A stretch of 64,000 nt of DNA. Source: Coniferiporia sulphurascens. Lineage: Eukaryota > Basidiomycota > Agaricomycetes > Hymenochaetales > Hymenochaetaceae. The DNA is taken from assembly GCA_002794785.1 (NCBI GenBank), contig NBBA01000017.1, positions 434,001 through 498,000 of the forward strand, given 5' to 3'. Position numbers and translations under genes: made by a program. The notes beneath the pieces are model-generated. The model saw only the letters and a program-made list of their open reading frames with translations. It made no database searches and was not told where the DNA came from. Shown piece after piece: positions 21,693-34,064 of the stretch; positions within the stretch are counted from its first letter, which is position 1; the number at the start of each line of letters is the position of its first letter.

Positions 21693-22868
21693 ATGGCACA
21701 GACGCCGCAGTACCACCAGGATACGGACTCTAACGCCAGCACCAACGCTGCCAGCTACGATTTCTCGAGTTACGAGCCGCAAACCCAATCACAGCAGCCG
21801 AAACGCCGCCAACGTTCACGCAAGTCGACAAAATCGCGGGACTGGGACACCGAATTGGAGGCGTCAGGCTCAGGCTCAGGTTCGGGCTCAATGGTGGCCA
21901 AGCCGGACGCTTCATTCGTTTCTCCGCAGATCGCGTCGGCAACTATGCAGCGCTTCCTCGCGCGCCGTGTTGCGGAAGAGGGATTTGAGCACGCGGAGCG
22001 GCCGGCATTACAGAGGCTGGAGCTTGACGTTGTTGCTTGTACGTTTGCACCTTCTCTCGTCTAAGACATTTGTATTATCTGAATTGACATTCTCCGCTAT
22101 CGTGTGTTTGCAAACTTCCTGTAGTCATTGAACAGATATTCTTACGAGCAAAGGCTTATGCAGACATTGCGAGCCGCGCGGGCCCGTGTGCGGCAGATGT
22201 GCTTGCTGCAGCAGAAGAGTATGACCTTAGTGCGGCGGAGCTCGGGAAGGAGTGTAAAGAGAGTGCACGGCGTGCGCGCAAGCGGAAAAGAAGTGGTATG
22301 TTATTGCTATTTCTGTATTCATTTGTGTCTTATTTCTGGTCATGCTTCTCCAAATTCGTCACATGAGCACCGGTTTACTGACCATTCTATGTAGGTGAAC
22401 CTGAGCTGAGTCTCGGCCAGGAGCTAGTACCACCTATACGGCGTTCTGCATCGCCGGAGCTGCTACCGTCAGACGATGAGGGCACGCCTCCCGTCATCCC
22501 GCAGACATTGCGATTTCTTCCTCCCCACCTTCCCCCGCTCCCACCAAAGCACACGTATTTGCGAACACCTGTGAGTCTGCTGTTCTATTTAATCTGTTCC
22601 CCCTTGCGCCGGGCCCCGGGTCTTGCTAATGATTATTACACGACACTCATAACATTATGTTTACCCACAGGTACCACCACCGAAGAAGCAAGCGCTGCCG
22701 TCATTGGAGAAGAAGCTTGAGAATGCCTCGCTCGTGCAGGGATCGCTGCGCAGCCTGCTGCTTGCTACGGAGATAGAGGCAGACACGAACGATGGGGAGT
22801 TGTTCGGCGGTGTCGTGAACTGGGAAGCGACGAGACACCCGCGAAAGAAATGGAAGATAGGTGTCTGA
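21693..22868 (+). CDS. TAF8: TFIID subunit 8 (TAF8)
   Basis: TAF8 pairs with TAF10 through a histone fold inside TFIID and so acts in RNA polymerase II initiation. Exons 21693-22038, 22125-22295, 22395-22570 and 22671-22868 give 296 residues. A disordered, basic N-terminus leads to the histone-fold segment, roughly residues 85-170 (LQRLELDVVAFIEQIFLRAK, AADVLLAAEEYDLSAAELGK). After a linker comes the TAF8 C-terminal signature, LRFLPPHLPPLPPKHTYLRT followed by PVPPPKK. The C-terminal tail is charged and ends KKWKIGV. The combination of histone fold and HTYxRTP motif makes the assignment firm. Confidence 0.9.
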
Positions 22869-23525
22869 ATGACGCGCGAGAGCGGGAGGATGGTCTAGCT
22901 ATGAGGCTAGATGTTACCGCTAGGCAGATTACATGCTACCATACATGCCGCCCGTCAGCGCTTATTGGAACGCCAGCTGTTACAATTTTAGTTTGCCGTC
23001 TACTGGTTCCCTCTGGAGTTTTCGGCGATATTATCGGAGTGTAGTACGAAGTAATGATGACAATATAGGCGATGATGGGTATGGACCGAGGCTTTGCCTG
23101 TAATGCCCGGCCGAACAAATGACTGTGGGAATATTCACAGCAGAGGGACTGATGCCATGGACTCGTGCGGCCACGTACAGCTTGTGGGGGATCGCGTGCG
23201 CGGGGTTGAGCCCGTTCGGAGGGTAGAGAGGACCGGGACCTGGGAGACCTGGGAGACTTGGAAGAGCAGTGCATACAAACCGTGTTTCATTGCGGCAAGT
23301 CTGGGAGCGCTGCATCAGCGGCGGGCGATGATTGGAAGCCGAAAACGGACGAGGAACATGGTCGCTTGTCGTCTGCCGTTGCCCAATAGGGTTCGTCAGA
23401 TTTGGCCCACGGACGTGACCGGATTACGTTGCCGGTCACCGAAAAATCCCATAAGAGGAGACGGCCTCGCCAAACACTTTCGATCTCACTCTATTTTCCA
23501 CCGCTGCTGTCCCCCCCTCGCCGTT
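22869..23525. other. Intergenic, promoter of HEM1
   Basis: About 660 bases. The HEM1 frame is open upstream to about 23094, but that stretch has no presequence character and includes an untranslated CT-rich leader just before 23526. No gene is supported. Confidence 0.5.
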
Positions 23526-25686
23526 ATGCATTTCGACAAGCTCTCCAACATCGCCCGCTTCAAGGCGTCGTGCCCCTTCCTCGGGCGCACAAAGACCTCC
23601 ACTCTCCGCACCCTCTGCACCTCTGCGTCCACCCGCTACCCGACGCTGTCCCAGCTCTCTGAGCGTGCGGCAGGCTGCCCCGTCATGGGTCCCGCCCTTG
23701 CACTCCGCTCCTCGCAGCTCGCAGGCCAGCAGAGGGGCTATGCATCTGTCGCTGGCGCCGCCGACATTCAAGGCATGCATACACGCGAGGGTGTCTTCCC
23801 CGCCGCGCACCCCGCCGTGCCCGGAGGTAGCACTTCAGGCATCGAAAAATGTCCTCATGCGGCCGCCGCCCGTCGCGCTTCCGAGCTTGCTCAGGCACTT
23901 GCAGCTTCTAAGGAGAGGAAGGCTGCCTCAGTTGCCCCCGTTACTGAGGCCAAGTCCGAGGTCCGCGCGGAGCGCGTTAAGGAGGCCTCCTTCAATTATG
24001 AAGCGTTCTATGCAGAGGAACTCGAAAAGAAGCACAAGGACAAAAGCTACAGGTACTTCAACAATATCAACCGCCTGGCCACAAGGTTCCCCATCGCCCA
24101 CACAGGTGCGGTCGAAGAGGAGGTCACCGTCTGGTGTGCCAACGATTATCTTGGAATGGGTAGCAACCCGGTTGTCCTTGACACTATGCAGTGAGTTCGA
24201 GCTCGCATTGCCTTACGCTTTGGATGTTCTAATGTAATTCTATTTCAGCCGCACGCTTGACAAGTATGGTCACGGCGCTGGTGGCACTCGCAACATCGCC
24301 GGAAATGGCGCGATGCATCTTGCCCTTGAGGAGGAAATAGCGACGTTGCACCGCAAGCCCGCTGCACTTGTTTTCTCGTCCTGCTACGTTGCAAACGACG
24401 CGACCCTATCAACTCTCGGCTCTAAACTCCCGGGTTGTGTCTTTTTCTCAGACGTTATGAACCATGCGTCCATGATCCAGGGTATGCGCCACTCAGGTGC
24501 GAAGCGCGAGATCTTCAAGCACAATGATTTACAGGATCTCGAAATGAAACTCGCAAAATATCCGAGGGAAACTCCGAAGATTATCGCCTTCGAGAGTGTC
24601 TATTCCATGTGCGGCAGTGTCGGTCCCATTGCGGAGATATGTGACCTTGCGAAGCAATATGGAGCACTGACGTTCCTGGACGAGGTTAGTAGCCTTATTT
24701 CCGCTTCTTTCGGGACATGAATCTTACTGAATGGTGATTTCCGCTTTTAGGTGCATGCTGTCGGAATGTACGGCCCCCGTGGTGCGGGTGTTGCGGAACA
24801 CCTCGATTGGGATGCTCATGTACGTGCTGGTTCATCGCCTGACGCTGTTCCTGGCAGTGTTATGGACCGCGTCGATATGATTACTGGTACACTTGGCAAA
24901 TCTTATGGCGCGGTCGGCGGGTACATTGCTGGTTCCACCGACTTTGTCGATGCGATCCGTTCGTACGCTCCCGGCTTTATCTTCACGACGTCCCTCCCGC
25001 CTGTCACCGTGGCTGGTGCTCAGGCAAGCGTGGCTTACCAGATTGAACACATGGGCGATCGCCGTCTGCAACAGATTAACACCCGCACGCTTAAGGCCCG
25101 CTTCGCTGAACGTGGCATCCCTGTTGTCCCCGGTCCCTCGCACATTGTCCCCGTCCTCGTCGGCGATGCCGCACTCGCTAAGGCAGCTTCCGACACGCTT
25201 CTTTCTGAGTACTCTATCTACGTACAGAGCATCAACTATCCGACCGTCGCGCGTGGCGAGGAGCGCCTCCGCATTACTCCCTCGCCCGGCCACACCGCTG
25301 AACAGATGACACGCCTCGTTTCTGCAGTTGACTCTGTGTTTACCCGTCTTGGTATCAAACGTTACGCTGACTGGCTCGCTGCCGGTGGACGTGCGGGTGT
25401 CGGTATCGCGGACGCAGAACCTATTAAGCCCATCTGGAACGACGCTCAGCTTGGTCTGACGGACGGTACTGCGCCGGTTCAACTGAAGCAAGGCGAGAAG
25501 ATATCGGTCAACCCGCGCGCTGCGCGCGCCGCGACGGCTCGTCTTGAACCCCTGATTGGCTCTATGAACAAACCAGTGTACCACTCTGCGCCCGGCTCGG
25601 CGACCGCGAACGCGCTATTCCACCCGACGGCGTTGGGTGGCAATGTGAAGCAGCACGTTACGCCTGCGATCTCGACTGCCGCGTAA
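23526..25686 (+). CDS. HEM1: 5-aminolevulinate synthase, mitochondrial
   Basis: A PLP enzyme joining glycine and succinyl-CoA to 5-aminolevulinate, the first step of heme synthesis, in the mitochondrial matrix. Exons 23526-24190, 24249-24684 and 24751-25686 encode 678 residues, somewhat long because of a long N-terminus and an added C-terminal tail. The start was chosen because it gives a basic mitochondrial presequence ([14 protein letters not shown]). Cys-Pro heme-regulatory-type motifs are seen at residues 16, 51 and 109. The catalytic core starts at about residue 155 with [20 protein letters not shown] and contains [55 protein letters not shown] and [17 protein letters not shown], with Lys417 as the PLP lysine. 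The last 100 residues are an Ala-rich extension without clear function. Confidence 0.96.
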
Positions 25687-27381
25687 GAGACTGCATCAAG
25701 TGCTGTTTTTGGAATAATAAGGATGTTTGTGAAACGTTGCTCAGTGCATAGTATCACTCAGTTTGATACTGTTTTGTCGTAAATTTGTTGAATTGCCGCC
25801 GAATCCAGATTTGAGGATAATTGTCCTTGTAGTTGTGGTTTCGTCAATTGCTGTGTGGGATAATTTTCGTGAGACGTGAGACGTTGGCGCTTGGCAACAG
25901 CTTTGAATTCAAATGTTCGAAGGACAATAATGGGTACGATTTTCGATTCAGGGCGGAAGATCATTAATCCTAAAATGTGTATAAGGAAAGGCCGAAACGT
26001 GAACTTGTAAGCGCGAGGGTTTGATGCGCCGGTCTGCTATTGGGACCTCCGCGTTTTTCGGCATCTAGTTGCATCGGTCATGATTTCAAAAGTTTGTTGG
26101 CATCAGTGATTGCGTCTGTCTGGATCTGAGACACTGCTTTTTTTTGGACCGCGGGATGCGGGGCGTCGTTATGCGCTTTGATTCTTGGACTCGGAGGATT
26201 TGATATCTTGATGTCTTGATGGCGATTTTCGGTGCCGAAGATAAGTACGCATGTACAACTGTGCAGCAGCTGTTTGGCTGTAGACTCGCGCTCCTTTCGT
26301 AGAGTTTTTTAGGGTCTCCGGGATGATCATACAAGTGCTAGTAGTGCTGCCAGTGCCAGTGTGCATGATCCCGATTGAGAATTGTAAACGTTAGAGTCAC
26401 GGACCACAGTGCAATCATTTCTCGGGTGGACGTGCTGCGTCGCTGTCTTTGTTCCTGAAGGTCTGCTGAGAGCTAAAAGAACCATCTGGGTTTTGGTATT
26501 TCTTTTTGCTGTTGCTACATGATTGGAGTCCTACTACAGCAGTAGTAGGATAACGGAGTAGTAGTTGCACCTCCGAGTCTCGTTCGAGGAGAGGACAGAA
26601 AGGCCATCATGGACCTTTATAACAAAAACATAGAGAAGGTAGGGAGAAACAATGGCCGAGACATGGGGCGAACCCTCTCTTGATAGAGCAAAGAACTCCG
26701 AGTCTATGCGTTCTGGTCTATCATTAATGCCCTTTTTTAATTCAAATCAACAGCAAATATACTTTTCGAGGAGGATTCCGGAAAATGACGATTTTTAGTC
26801 CTGGTTAGTATGATTATATGATTACGTAGCCTCGCATCGATGAGTTATTTGCTTCGCAGGTAGAGCCTCACCACTTTGTCGTCGTACTAAAACGAGTAGT
26901 ATACTCGTACTAGGTAACGCGAAGTGCACGTATTGACTGACACTGTACTATTCGTGCCAGATCTATACAAGAGAGTTCGCAAACAGGCGATTCACGTTGC
27001 CTGTATGAAGAGTTCTTGGGAAGGGCTGAAGATAGAGTACATTTCTAAGTATCCCGGAGAGTTTTGTACTGTATAGTTAGATCAATATTACGGTTGAAGA
27101 GTCGATGACGCCCAGAGAGGTCCAATCGGAGCTTAAAATCGACGGGAGTCGCGCGCAAGCAATGATACGTCACGTGCCCGAACACTTGCGAACGGAGTTC
27201 CTTCGGGTGACTCTATCACCGAGTTCAAGTTGAGAAGCAGGCGTCGAAAGTCGAGCATATTTTTTATAACATATCGCAAAGCGCGGACGTATCTCGCGAA
27301 TAATACGCAGACTATCTACATAATAGAGAACAAACAAAGATCAAGTGGAGAATGCATGGAAAACAGTAGATACCCCTCTTT
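25687..27381. other. Convergent intergenic region, no gene seen
   Basis: About 1.7 kb between the 3' ends of HEM1 and the CWC21-like gene, long for this dense area. It holds AT-rich tracts, a repeated short TAGTAG/CTACTAC pattern near 26530-26570, and a small perfect stem ACGAGTA-GTA-TACTCGT near 26890. No frame with family resemblance was found on either strand. Confidence 0.45.
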
Positions 27382-28750
27382 TCAGGCCTGGCTTGAGCCA
27401 GCCGAACTGACCGACATCGATGAATCTGACGACCTACTCCTGCTACGCTCACGTCGGCGAGCAACAGGGGACCGAGAACGCGATGCGCTTGTAGTTGCGG
27501 CGCGCTTCTGACCCCGGGGACTGCGAGGGATGGGAGAACGCGAGCGCGACCGGGGTGACCGAGACTCGGACCTTGCACGCGGTGGCAGCCGACCGGTCGG
27601 ACGGGGAGGAGAGGGCGAGCGGCTACGGCTCGGACTGCGACTTTGGCTGAAACTGCGGCTGCGTCCGCATACGCCGTCACGGCGGGGTGGGGGAGAGCGT
27701 GGGCGCGAGCGTGCAGGTGAGGGAGAGCGGGAGTCAGGATCCCTACGCCGTACACGAGGAGGAGGGGAGCGAGAAGGTGGCGATGGCCGGCGGGGCGGTG
27801 GAGACGAGCGAGGGCGACGGACGTCGTCACGGTCGCGAGGGTCTCGTTCACGTGGGGGTGGCGGACGGTGAGGTGGACTGCGGCTCCTGCTCGAGCGGCG
27901 ATAGGAATCTCGCCCACCTCCGACACTACGTGGAGGACCAGGAGGAGGCATGCGTTCCCTATCTCTGTCTCGAATATCCCTGTCGCGATCCCTGTCTCTG
28001 TAATCCCGTTCACGGTCCATCTCCCGCACCTTGCGCTGCTTGTCTTCTTCGCGCCGCCTGAGGCGCTCACGTTCCTTTCGCTCGGCCTCCCACTTTTCCT
28101 TCTGTGCGAGGTAGCGTGCGCGCTCTTCCTCCCGACGACGGTCACGCTCTTCACGCTCCTCCTGGCGCTTAACGCGATTCTCCTCTTGTTTTTCACGGTC
28201 AAACGCCTCGCCTTCTGAGTAATCACGCCGCGTGCCGAGAGCGCGGGCCATTTTATCAAGTTCAGCCTTTTTCGCAGCAGCAAGCGCATGCGTGTCAGAG
28301 GACTTCAGCGATTTGACATTGCTTGGCGTAGTGTTCGCCAATGAGACTAGTAGTTTCTGCCGCAATGCATCTACCTCTTCCTCGATTTTATCTTCTTCAA
28401 TACTAAGGCAGACAACGTGTTACTTTTACAATGTGAGTGCAGCTTATGATGAAGGACGCACCCTTTATCCTCCAATTCAAGCCTCAGCTCCAGACACTTG
28501 ACCTCGACTTTTCGCTTCCTCTCATGTTCCAAGATACCCTCATCAGGTTCACGATGTTTCGGTGGAGCAGTATCCCATGCGGAAGCTCTGTCCTGGGCTG
28601 TCTCGAAGTGCCGCATGGCAGACAAATTGCGCATAACATATCCATTGGTCCCGCTGTTAAGTGTTGTGTCACGATTTTTACCCTCGATGATCAGACACAG
28701 AGGAAGACGCACCTTCCGCGGGGTGTAGTAAGACCGATCCCGTTATACAT
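27382..28750 (-). CDS. CWC21: CWC21/SRRM2-like splicing factor with cwf21 domain and RS tail
   Basis: CWC21 (SRRM2 in animals) sits at the catalytic core of the spliceosome next to Prp8 and Snu114. Minus exons 28750-28713, 28653-28462 and 28402-27382 give 416 residues. The extreme N-terminus [19 protein letters not shown] and RNLSAMR are hallmark sequences. The cwf21 domain (about residues 52-97) contains [20 protein letters not shown]. It is followed by a long charged coiled region ([20 protein letters not shown]) and an Arg/Ser-rich tail with many RSRSP, SRSPPP and RDRDRD repeats, much longer than in yeast Cwc21 and more like SRRM2. It is divergent from the SNAPC4-like gene. Confidence 0.93.
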
Positions 28751-28965
28751 ATTGTGGCGTCTCCTTTTTTCAACGGGTTTGTTGTTCTGTGTCGTCCGAG
28801 GTCGACGTTACACGGGATGAACGGGCACCAAGAAGAGAATGGTGTCGGTGAACTGTGACTAGAGAATGTCTATATTAGGCAGGCGACTGCGCGTGACCCG
28901 GTCGCGCAAGTCTGGTCGACTCCGAGTCGCGCTCCGGTTCAGACTCGTGCAAGTCGGGCGTCCGG
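28751..28965. promoter_or_regulatory. Shared divergent promoter, CWC21 / SNAPC4-like
   Basis: 215 bases between outward-facing start codons. No motif is assigned. Confidence 0.45.
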
Positions 28966-30615
28966 ATGGCGCACTGGAATCCAATAATCGACTCAGCTAT
29001 ACAAGCAAATAAGGACCACCAATATGCACTCAGAGTGTACACCGAGCGTCTTGAAGCTGAGCTGAAGACTGTAGATAAGCTAATTGTCAGTGCTTTTTTC
29101 CCCCTCCCGTTACTCAAGTTCCTTAACACCGTGAAGTCAGCCATAGATTCGGATGATGAACTCGACGATTTCCCAGAGATGGGTGCCATTTCTATTGAGG
29201 GCGCCGTGAAGCCCATCTCCGTTGTACTTCCAAGTCTACTGCAGTCCGAAGAATCTCCTTTCCACGAAGATGCCCGGTGGAGAAGGCAATACGACAACTT
29301 TACGACCGTTAACCAGAGTGAGTTCCGACCTCGTGCTAAGAGTACAGATAATGGTAGACTCAGTATACTTACACAACTAGTGAAGTCCAGAGAACACGAA
29401 GCACTAAGGGAAGCCATTAGAATTGAGAACCAACGAATGTATGCTCTTAACGACCAGAGTCGGTAGGTTTCCGCAATCTTGGTACCTTTGCACACGCATC
29501 TCACTCACATCACCAAGTGGACAAGAATCCCTCAACGAAATGCAAAAGCTCCTCCCGGAACACTTTGAACAAAACAAAGAGGGCATTAATTGGAAACGCG
29601 TCTCTGTAAAGGTATTTAAACACGTATTACTCCCATGGCTCGCCCGTATAATTTCAGTTCTTCTCTCATAGATGAACGCAGCAATTCCATCAGGCGCAAA
29701 ACGGGCTCCCAAAGAATGCGAGATACGTTGGCTTGGGCATCTTCATCCGTCTTTCAATCACGGACCGTGGACATCTGATGAAACCGATCGTCTGCGGGCG
29801 ATTTTGGAAGAGGATAACGAGGGCGAACGTGTTGATTGGACAGAAGTCGCAAAGAAGCTTGGTGTATGTTCTTCGTTCAATCACTCTCAACATTATGGTC
29901 TCTCTGCGTTGGGATGTATTTTTAACGATTATAAACGCAGACAAACCGAACGCCTATTGATTGTATGCGCCATGGTATAACGCGTCGCACTCATGTGTGG
30001 TCACCTGAAGCAGACAAAAAATTGCTCGAGGCCATTGAGCTCTACGGCCAAAACAATTGGCAGTTAGGTTCGTGTTTTAAAGGAAGCAAGATCACTCCAA
30101 CTAAATGTTCATCTTTTTAAACCTTTTTAGTTGCCATGAATGTGTCAGAGGACGCGACCGCGCATCAGTGCCAGAAGCGTTATTTCGACACACTCGACCC
30201 TTCCCTCAAAAGCGGTGCATGGACCCCAGACGAGGATGAGAAACTCCTCCGCGCCGTGGCTGCCTTCGCTGGCACTTCTGTCTCTTCTGTCTCTGACCGT
30301 GCTGGCCAAGGCGGAGCCCAACCGTCTGCTAAATTGACGATTCCCTGGCAAGAAGTAGCGCTCTTTGTGCCAGGACGCAATAACAATCAATGTCGGGAAC
30401 GCTATCAGGATCGTTTAGCGAAGGCCAAGAGTAAGAGCAAGGTCGATAAAGGGAAAGCAAAAGCAAAAACAAAGGCCAAGCCGGCAGATACTCCACCTTC
30501 TTCAGAGGAGACCGATCCGGAACCCGAGCCCGTCCCGATAGCACCGGCGAAGCGACAGCCAAAGCCACGGCCTGCATATAAAAGGAAAGGGAAAGGGAAA
30601 AGCAAAGTACGTTGA
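28966..30615 (+). CDS. Myb-repeat protein, SNAPC4-like (snRNA activating complex)
   Basis: SNAPC4 is the Myb-containing subunit that binds the proximal sequence element of snRNA genes. Exons are about 28966-29085, 29137-29317, 29381-29462, 29518-29611, 29672-29863, 29941-30067 and 30131-30615 (426 residues). The first two introns (51 and 63 bases) are multiples of three without stops, so retaining them would also give a protein. After a helical N-terminus come at least three Myb/SANT units: one with GPWTSDETDRLRAILEEDNE, one with HVWSPEADKKLLEAIELYGQ and NNWQLVAMNVSEDATAHQCQ, and one with GAWTPDEDEKLLRAV and VPGRNNNQCRERYQDRL. The C-terminus is Lys-rich, a likely nuclear localisation signal. 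SNAPC4 is the best match; another multi-Myb factor (Bas1-like) is the alternative. Confidence 0.8.
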
Positions 30616-31268
30616 GCAAAGAAGGCCGCTAATTCAAGTGGGTAAAAGGGGTTTTTTCTCGTACTATCGTTATATCCTATAATTTCCTTTAACTTACACC
30701 ACTATTTTTGAAAGCATTGTAATATGTAGCGACCATCTGTGACCGATCGCCGGAATGCTCAACCCAGCACTTTTTACCCACCACCCATTCTGTCTGGTGA
30801 TTTTAGGGTTTGGAAGCACCCAGGGCCAAGAAGGTGGTCTGGTGATACTCGGTTTATTGCTATTCACGAAGTCACGGAGTCGAAGGCGTAATGGCATCTG
30901 GTCCTCACAGCCTCCCTGGCCCTGGCGGTAGCTTGTAACACGACGAAAAATACATACCTGCAATTCGCCCTCTGAGTTCTGGAGATCGGCCCGGAGAAAA
31001 AGCGAACCCGAGATTAATAGTGGGCTGTGTCGGCAACAGGCCCGAAAGGGATCGGAGCTGCCAAATGGAGGTCCTTAGCGGAAATACTGGAGTCGTAAGA
31101 TGATCACGACAGGCTTTATACATACTTGTGACTTAGGCGACTGCTGGATCCAAGTATTAAACTTTGTTCCTTATTAATCGCCGCCTGCGACTACTGACAT
31201 GGAGTCTCGCCTCGCGGAATGCTCACTCCTCCCACCTGCGACGCTGACAGCCTCCTCTCAGAAAACCC
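30616..31268. other. Intergenic, no gene seen
   Basis: About 650 bases between two genes on the same strand. Only short frames occur. Confidence 0.45.
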
Positions 31269-34064
31269 ATGGCGAATCCGTCAGCGCGACGAACCCTTAT
31301 CCGATCACTATTTGGTGTATTCCGACAATGGACTCACCAATCCTTGTCCATGATTTGTGTCTTTACCAAGGCTCTTGGCAGGCGCTGGGTCACTGATGGT
31401 AATAATCGCCATCCCTGCGCCAGAGCGACATGCTGTATGTTGATCGTCGCGTTTTCAGAAGAAAGCCATGTTAAAACTACCGGGAAAGTATCGTTAGAGA
31501 CTTCTTGCAGCCCGGCTAGTGATGGAACCACGGATCCTACGGGTTCTTCGATAGCAGATGCCCGTCCAAAGACGTATACGGACCAGCATGCCAATTCTGC
31601 GGACTATAGTGGATCTTTGTCCAGGTCTCCAACCCTGTTCAGTCCACAAGGCACCATTTCCGATGGGCACAACGTACAGTATTTCCATGACACATTTAAC
31701 ATGGCCGCTCTCGAGGATGGACCACTTCAACCCCCACCTCATATTAACACTAGCCCGACGCGCGATGCGACTCAGCTAGTTATAAAGTGCACGACGCCAT
31801 CCTTGAGGCCTCGGTATGACCGCGACATTGAGATGTGATTTGTTTTTCGTGAAACTGGCCCCTAATTTTTGCTGACATTTGGCCTGAAGCCGAAGTCATA
31901 CAGGCCCGTGGTTGTTCCATCCACTTGATACATTCGCCATTCAGGGGTGAGTTCATATCATAAGTGTGTCCTGCTTTATAATTGAAAATATTCACGCAGA
32001 GGGAAAGACATTCCTTCATGGGAGTCCTATATACACCCAGAAGGACAACCATACTACTCAAGAAAACGATACAATTTCGTTTATCTCACGGAGGCAGACC
32101 TCGACGACTTAGGAATTCAGGCAGAGATTGAGCTAGTCATGACGGAAATTGAACATAAATTTGACAGGCTCAAGAAACCGCTGTCCGCTGAAACTGAAGT
32201 GCTGCTTGAACACTCGAGTGAGGGCTGGTCGTACTATGCAATAGACCTTAGAAGTCAACGCATATTCTGGTTTGATGATTTCGATGCCGGGCAACTCATT
32301 CCGCCTGGGTTTGGTATAGAGAAATTGGATCACTTCCGTACGTTTGAACTCACGTCCTTCAAAGGATGGCACGCTTTTAGTCAATCATACCAATTAAATT
32401 ACTGGATCTAGGACACCTTCTTGACTATGAATACTGGCAACACATTGAACATTTCCCGTGCCATCGAGGTTTAGATGAAGGAGTTCTGAAAGAATTAATG
32501 GGTATTCTAACCTATAACAATATAGGTTAGGGTTCTTAACCTTTTTGAGAGAGTGTTTAACATAGTATAAATTGGCTTTTTAGACTTCATGACTTCCAAC
32601 CAGTCCACATCCCCATACAATGGATCTGACACAGAATCGCTGATTGGATCTGTTAAACATCTGCAATGTAAAATTTTCCAATTTGTCTTTTATTTGGCCA
32701 TCTTAGCGAACCCAATTACCACCTTTTACCTCGCTCAGCATTACAGGACTTAGGCCATTCTGTAAGTTATGTAACGGCAGGAACAGGCAAGTCATATAGG
32801 CGTTTCTCTTACATTCTTTAAAAACATTACTGACAATAATTTACCAAAGCCCGCATTATGAGTATATATGGTGCGTCAATTACAATATCCATTGCAAGTC
32901 ATAAGATTATACTTATTGGTGACGATACATTTTGGATAGTGAACGAACGCTTCTACAACTTCCACGGGTATCATGGTGCACGCCTGGGAGCAGGCCAGAG
33001 TGTTCGAGGGAATGTTAACAAGCCACGCTCGTGGCTGATCAAGTTGCTATCCCCGGTTCTCTTCTACGCCCCGGAGACCCATCTGACCACGCTTGAGCAT
33101 CTGTATATCGACAATATGGTCAAAATTGTTCGCTGGAGACCGTTCCAGAAGAAATTACAGGATGACTGGATCAGTTTCGTGCTTACCGTACGTGCAGTAA
33201 CTCTTGCTAAATATTACGTATTTAACGTTCTCTTACGCCGCTGACAGTCTACGATCCTCCTGACCGCAAACGTGGCGCTATTGGCCATTCCAAGTGTTCA
33301 AGCTGCTGTTGGCCAGACGATCTGGACATCTCCGGCAACAATCCCAGGCTTGCTGTCAGTTATCATGAGCCTGGGAAGCACCGTCGTCGGCCTTTTCCTC
33401 ATCCAGCAATTGCCCTCAGGTACGGGTGGCCAAGAATTTTCTGCGATGGATATAGTGGGTCTTTTATTCGATTGATTCACACATCCTATGACGTTGTCTT
33501 TGTGCTACAGATCACATACTTGCAAAAGCGAGAACATGCACAGTTCGGTCTTGAGACAATGGCGATTCAGTATAGCCTGCCGTACGCGTTGCTTATGTGG
33601 AGGTGAGTATTTTACACCTTTCTATATGCGTTGAGCGCTTTACAAGACAAGGCCGGTAACATATCTAACATGCAATTTAAAAAAGCTTGGCAGCATTTCT
33701 CGCTTCAGTCGCAACCATCTGTTTTTTAAACGTCGATGGCAACGCAAGTATTTTGACGTACGTAATCTACGGGACTGTCTGGCTGGCTCTCGTAGTCGCG
33801 ATCCTGTGGACTGTCTTCACTGGGCTGGAGACTACGAGCCGCGTCAGCTGGAGAGATCTCAAACCTTCCTGGTGGCGCAGGAGCGCTAGGAAGAGGATTG
33901 AAGACAAGGCAGAAGAACGTGAGACAAAGGACCCCGACGCGCGGTCGGTACACCCGACGAAGACACAAGGGTCGGCGCTGGCTAGTCCCACGAAGCGGAC
34001 GAGGACGTGGCGCATACGCGTCCCGAATCTCGCTCTCATGCGCCATAACGATCGCACTACATGA
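31269..34064 (+). CDS. WW-like basidiomycete membrane protein, function unknown
   Basis: A family common in Agaricomycetes and known to me only as hypothetical or WW-domain-like proteins. Segments in order: MANPSARRTLIRSLFGVFRQ, a Ser/Thr-rich linker, a WW-like hairpin WESYIHPEGQPYYSRKRYNF, a second such element GWSYYAIDLRSQRIFWFDDF, then HLLDYEYWQHIEHFP. After 32850 come a helical region (NERFYNFHGYHGARL, LLSPVLFYAPETHLTTLEHL) and four hydrophobic segments (STILLTANVALLAIP, IPGLLSVIMSLGSTVVGLFL, IQYSLPYALLMW with LAAFLASVATICFL, YVIYGTVWLALVVAILWTVF). The tail is basic. About ten short introns are needed. Exons that join well are 31269-31398, 31459-31834, 32000-32337, 32412-32525, 32584-32667 and those after 32850. 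Splicing around 31835-32000 and 32668-32850 could not be settled, so a lesion there is possible. Confidence 0.65.

Noticed and set aside
23094..23525. Upstream extension of the HEM1 frame
   Set aside because: In frame but without presequence character; a typical basic mitochondrial leader begins at 23526.
24832..25584. 250-codon minus-strand frame
   Set aside because: Antisense to the HEM1 catalytic core; GC-rich coding sequence often leaves the opposite strand open.
27312..28289. 325-codon minus-strand frame in another phase over the RS-rich gene
   Set aside because: A shadow of the repetitive RS-coding sequence, which is open in more than one frame because of its composition.
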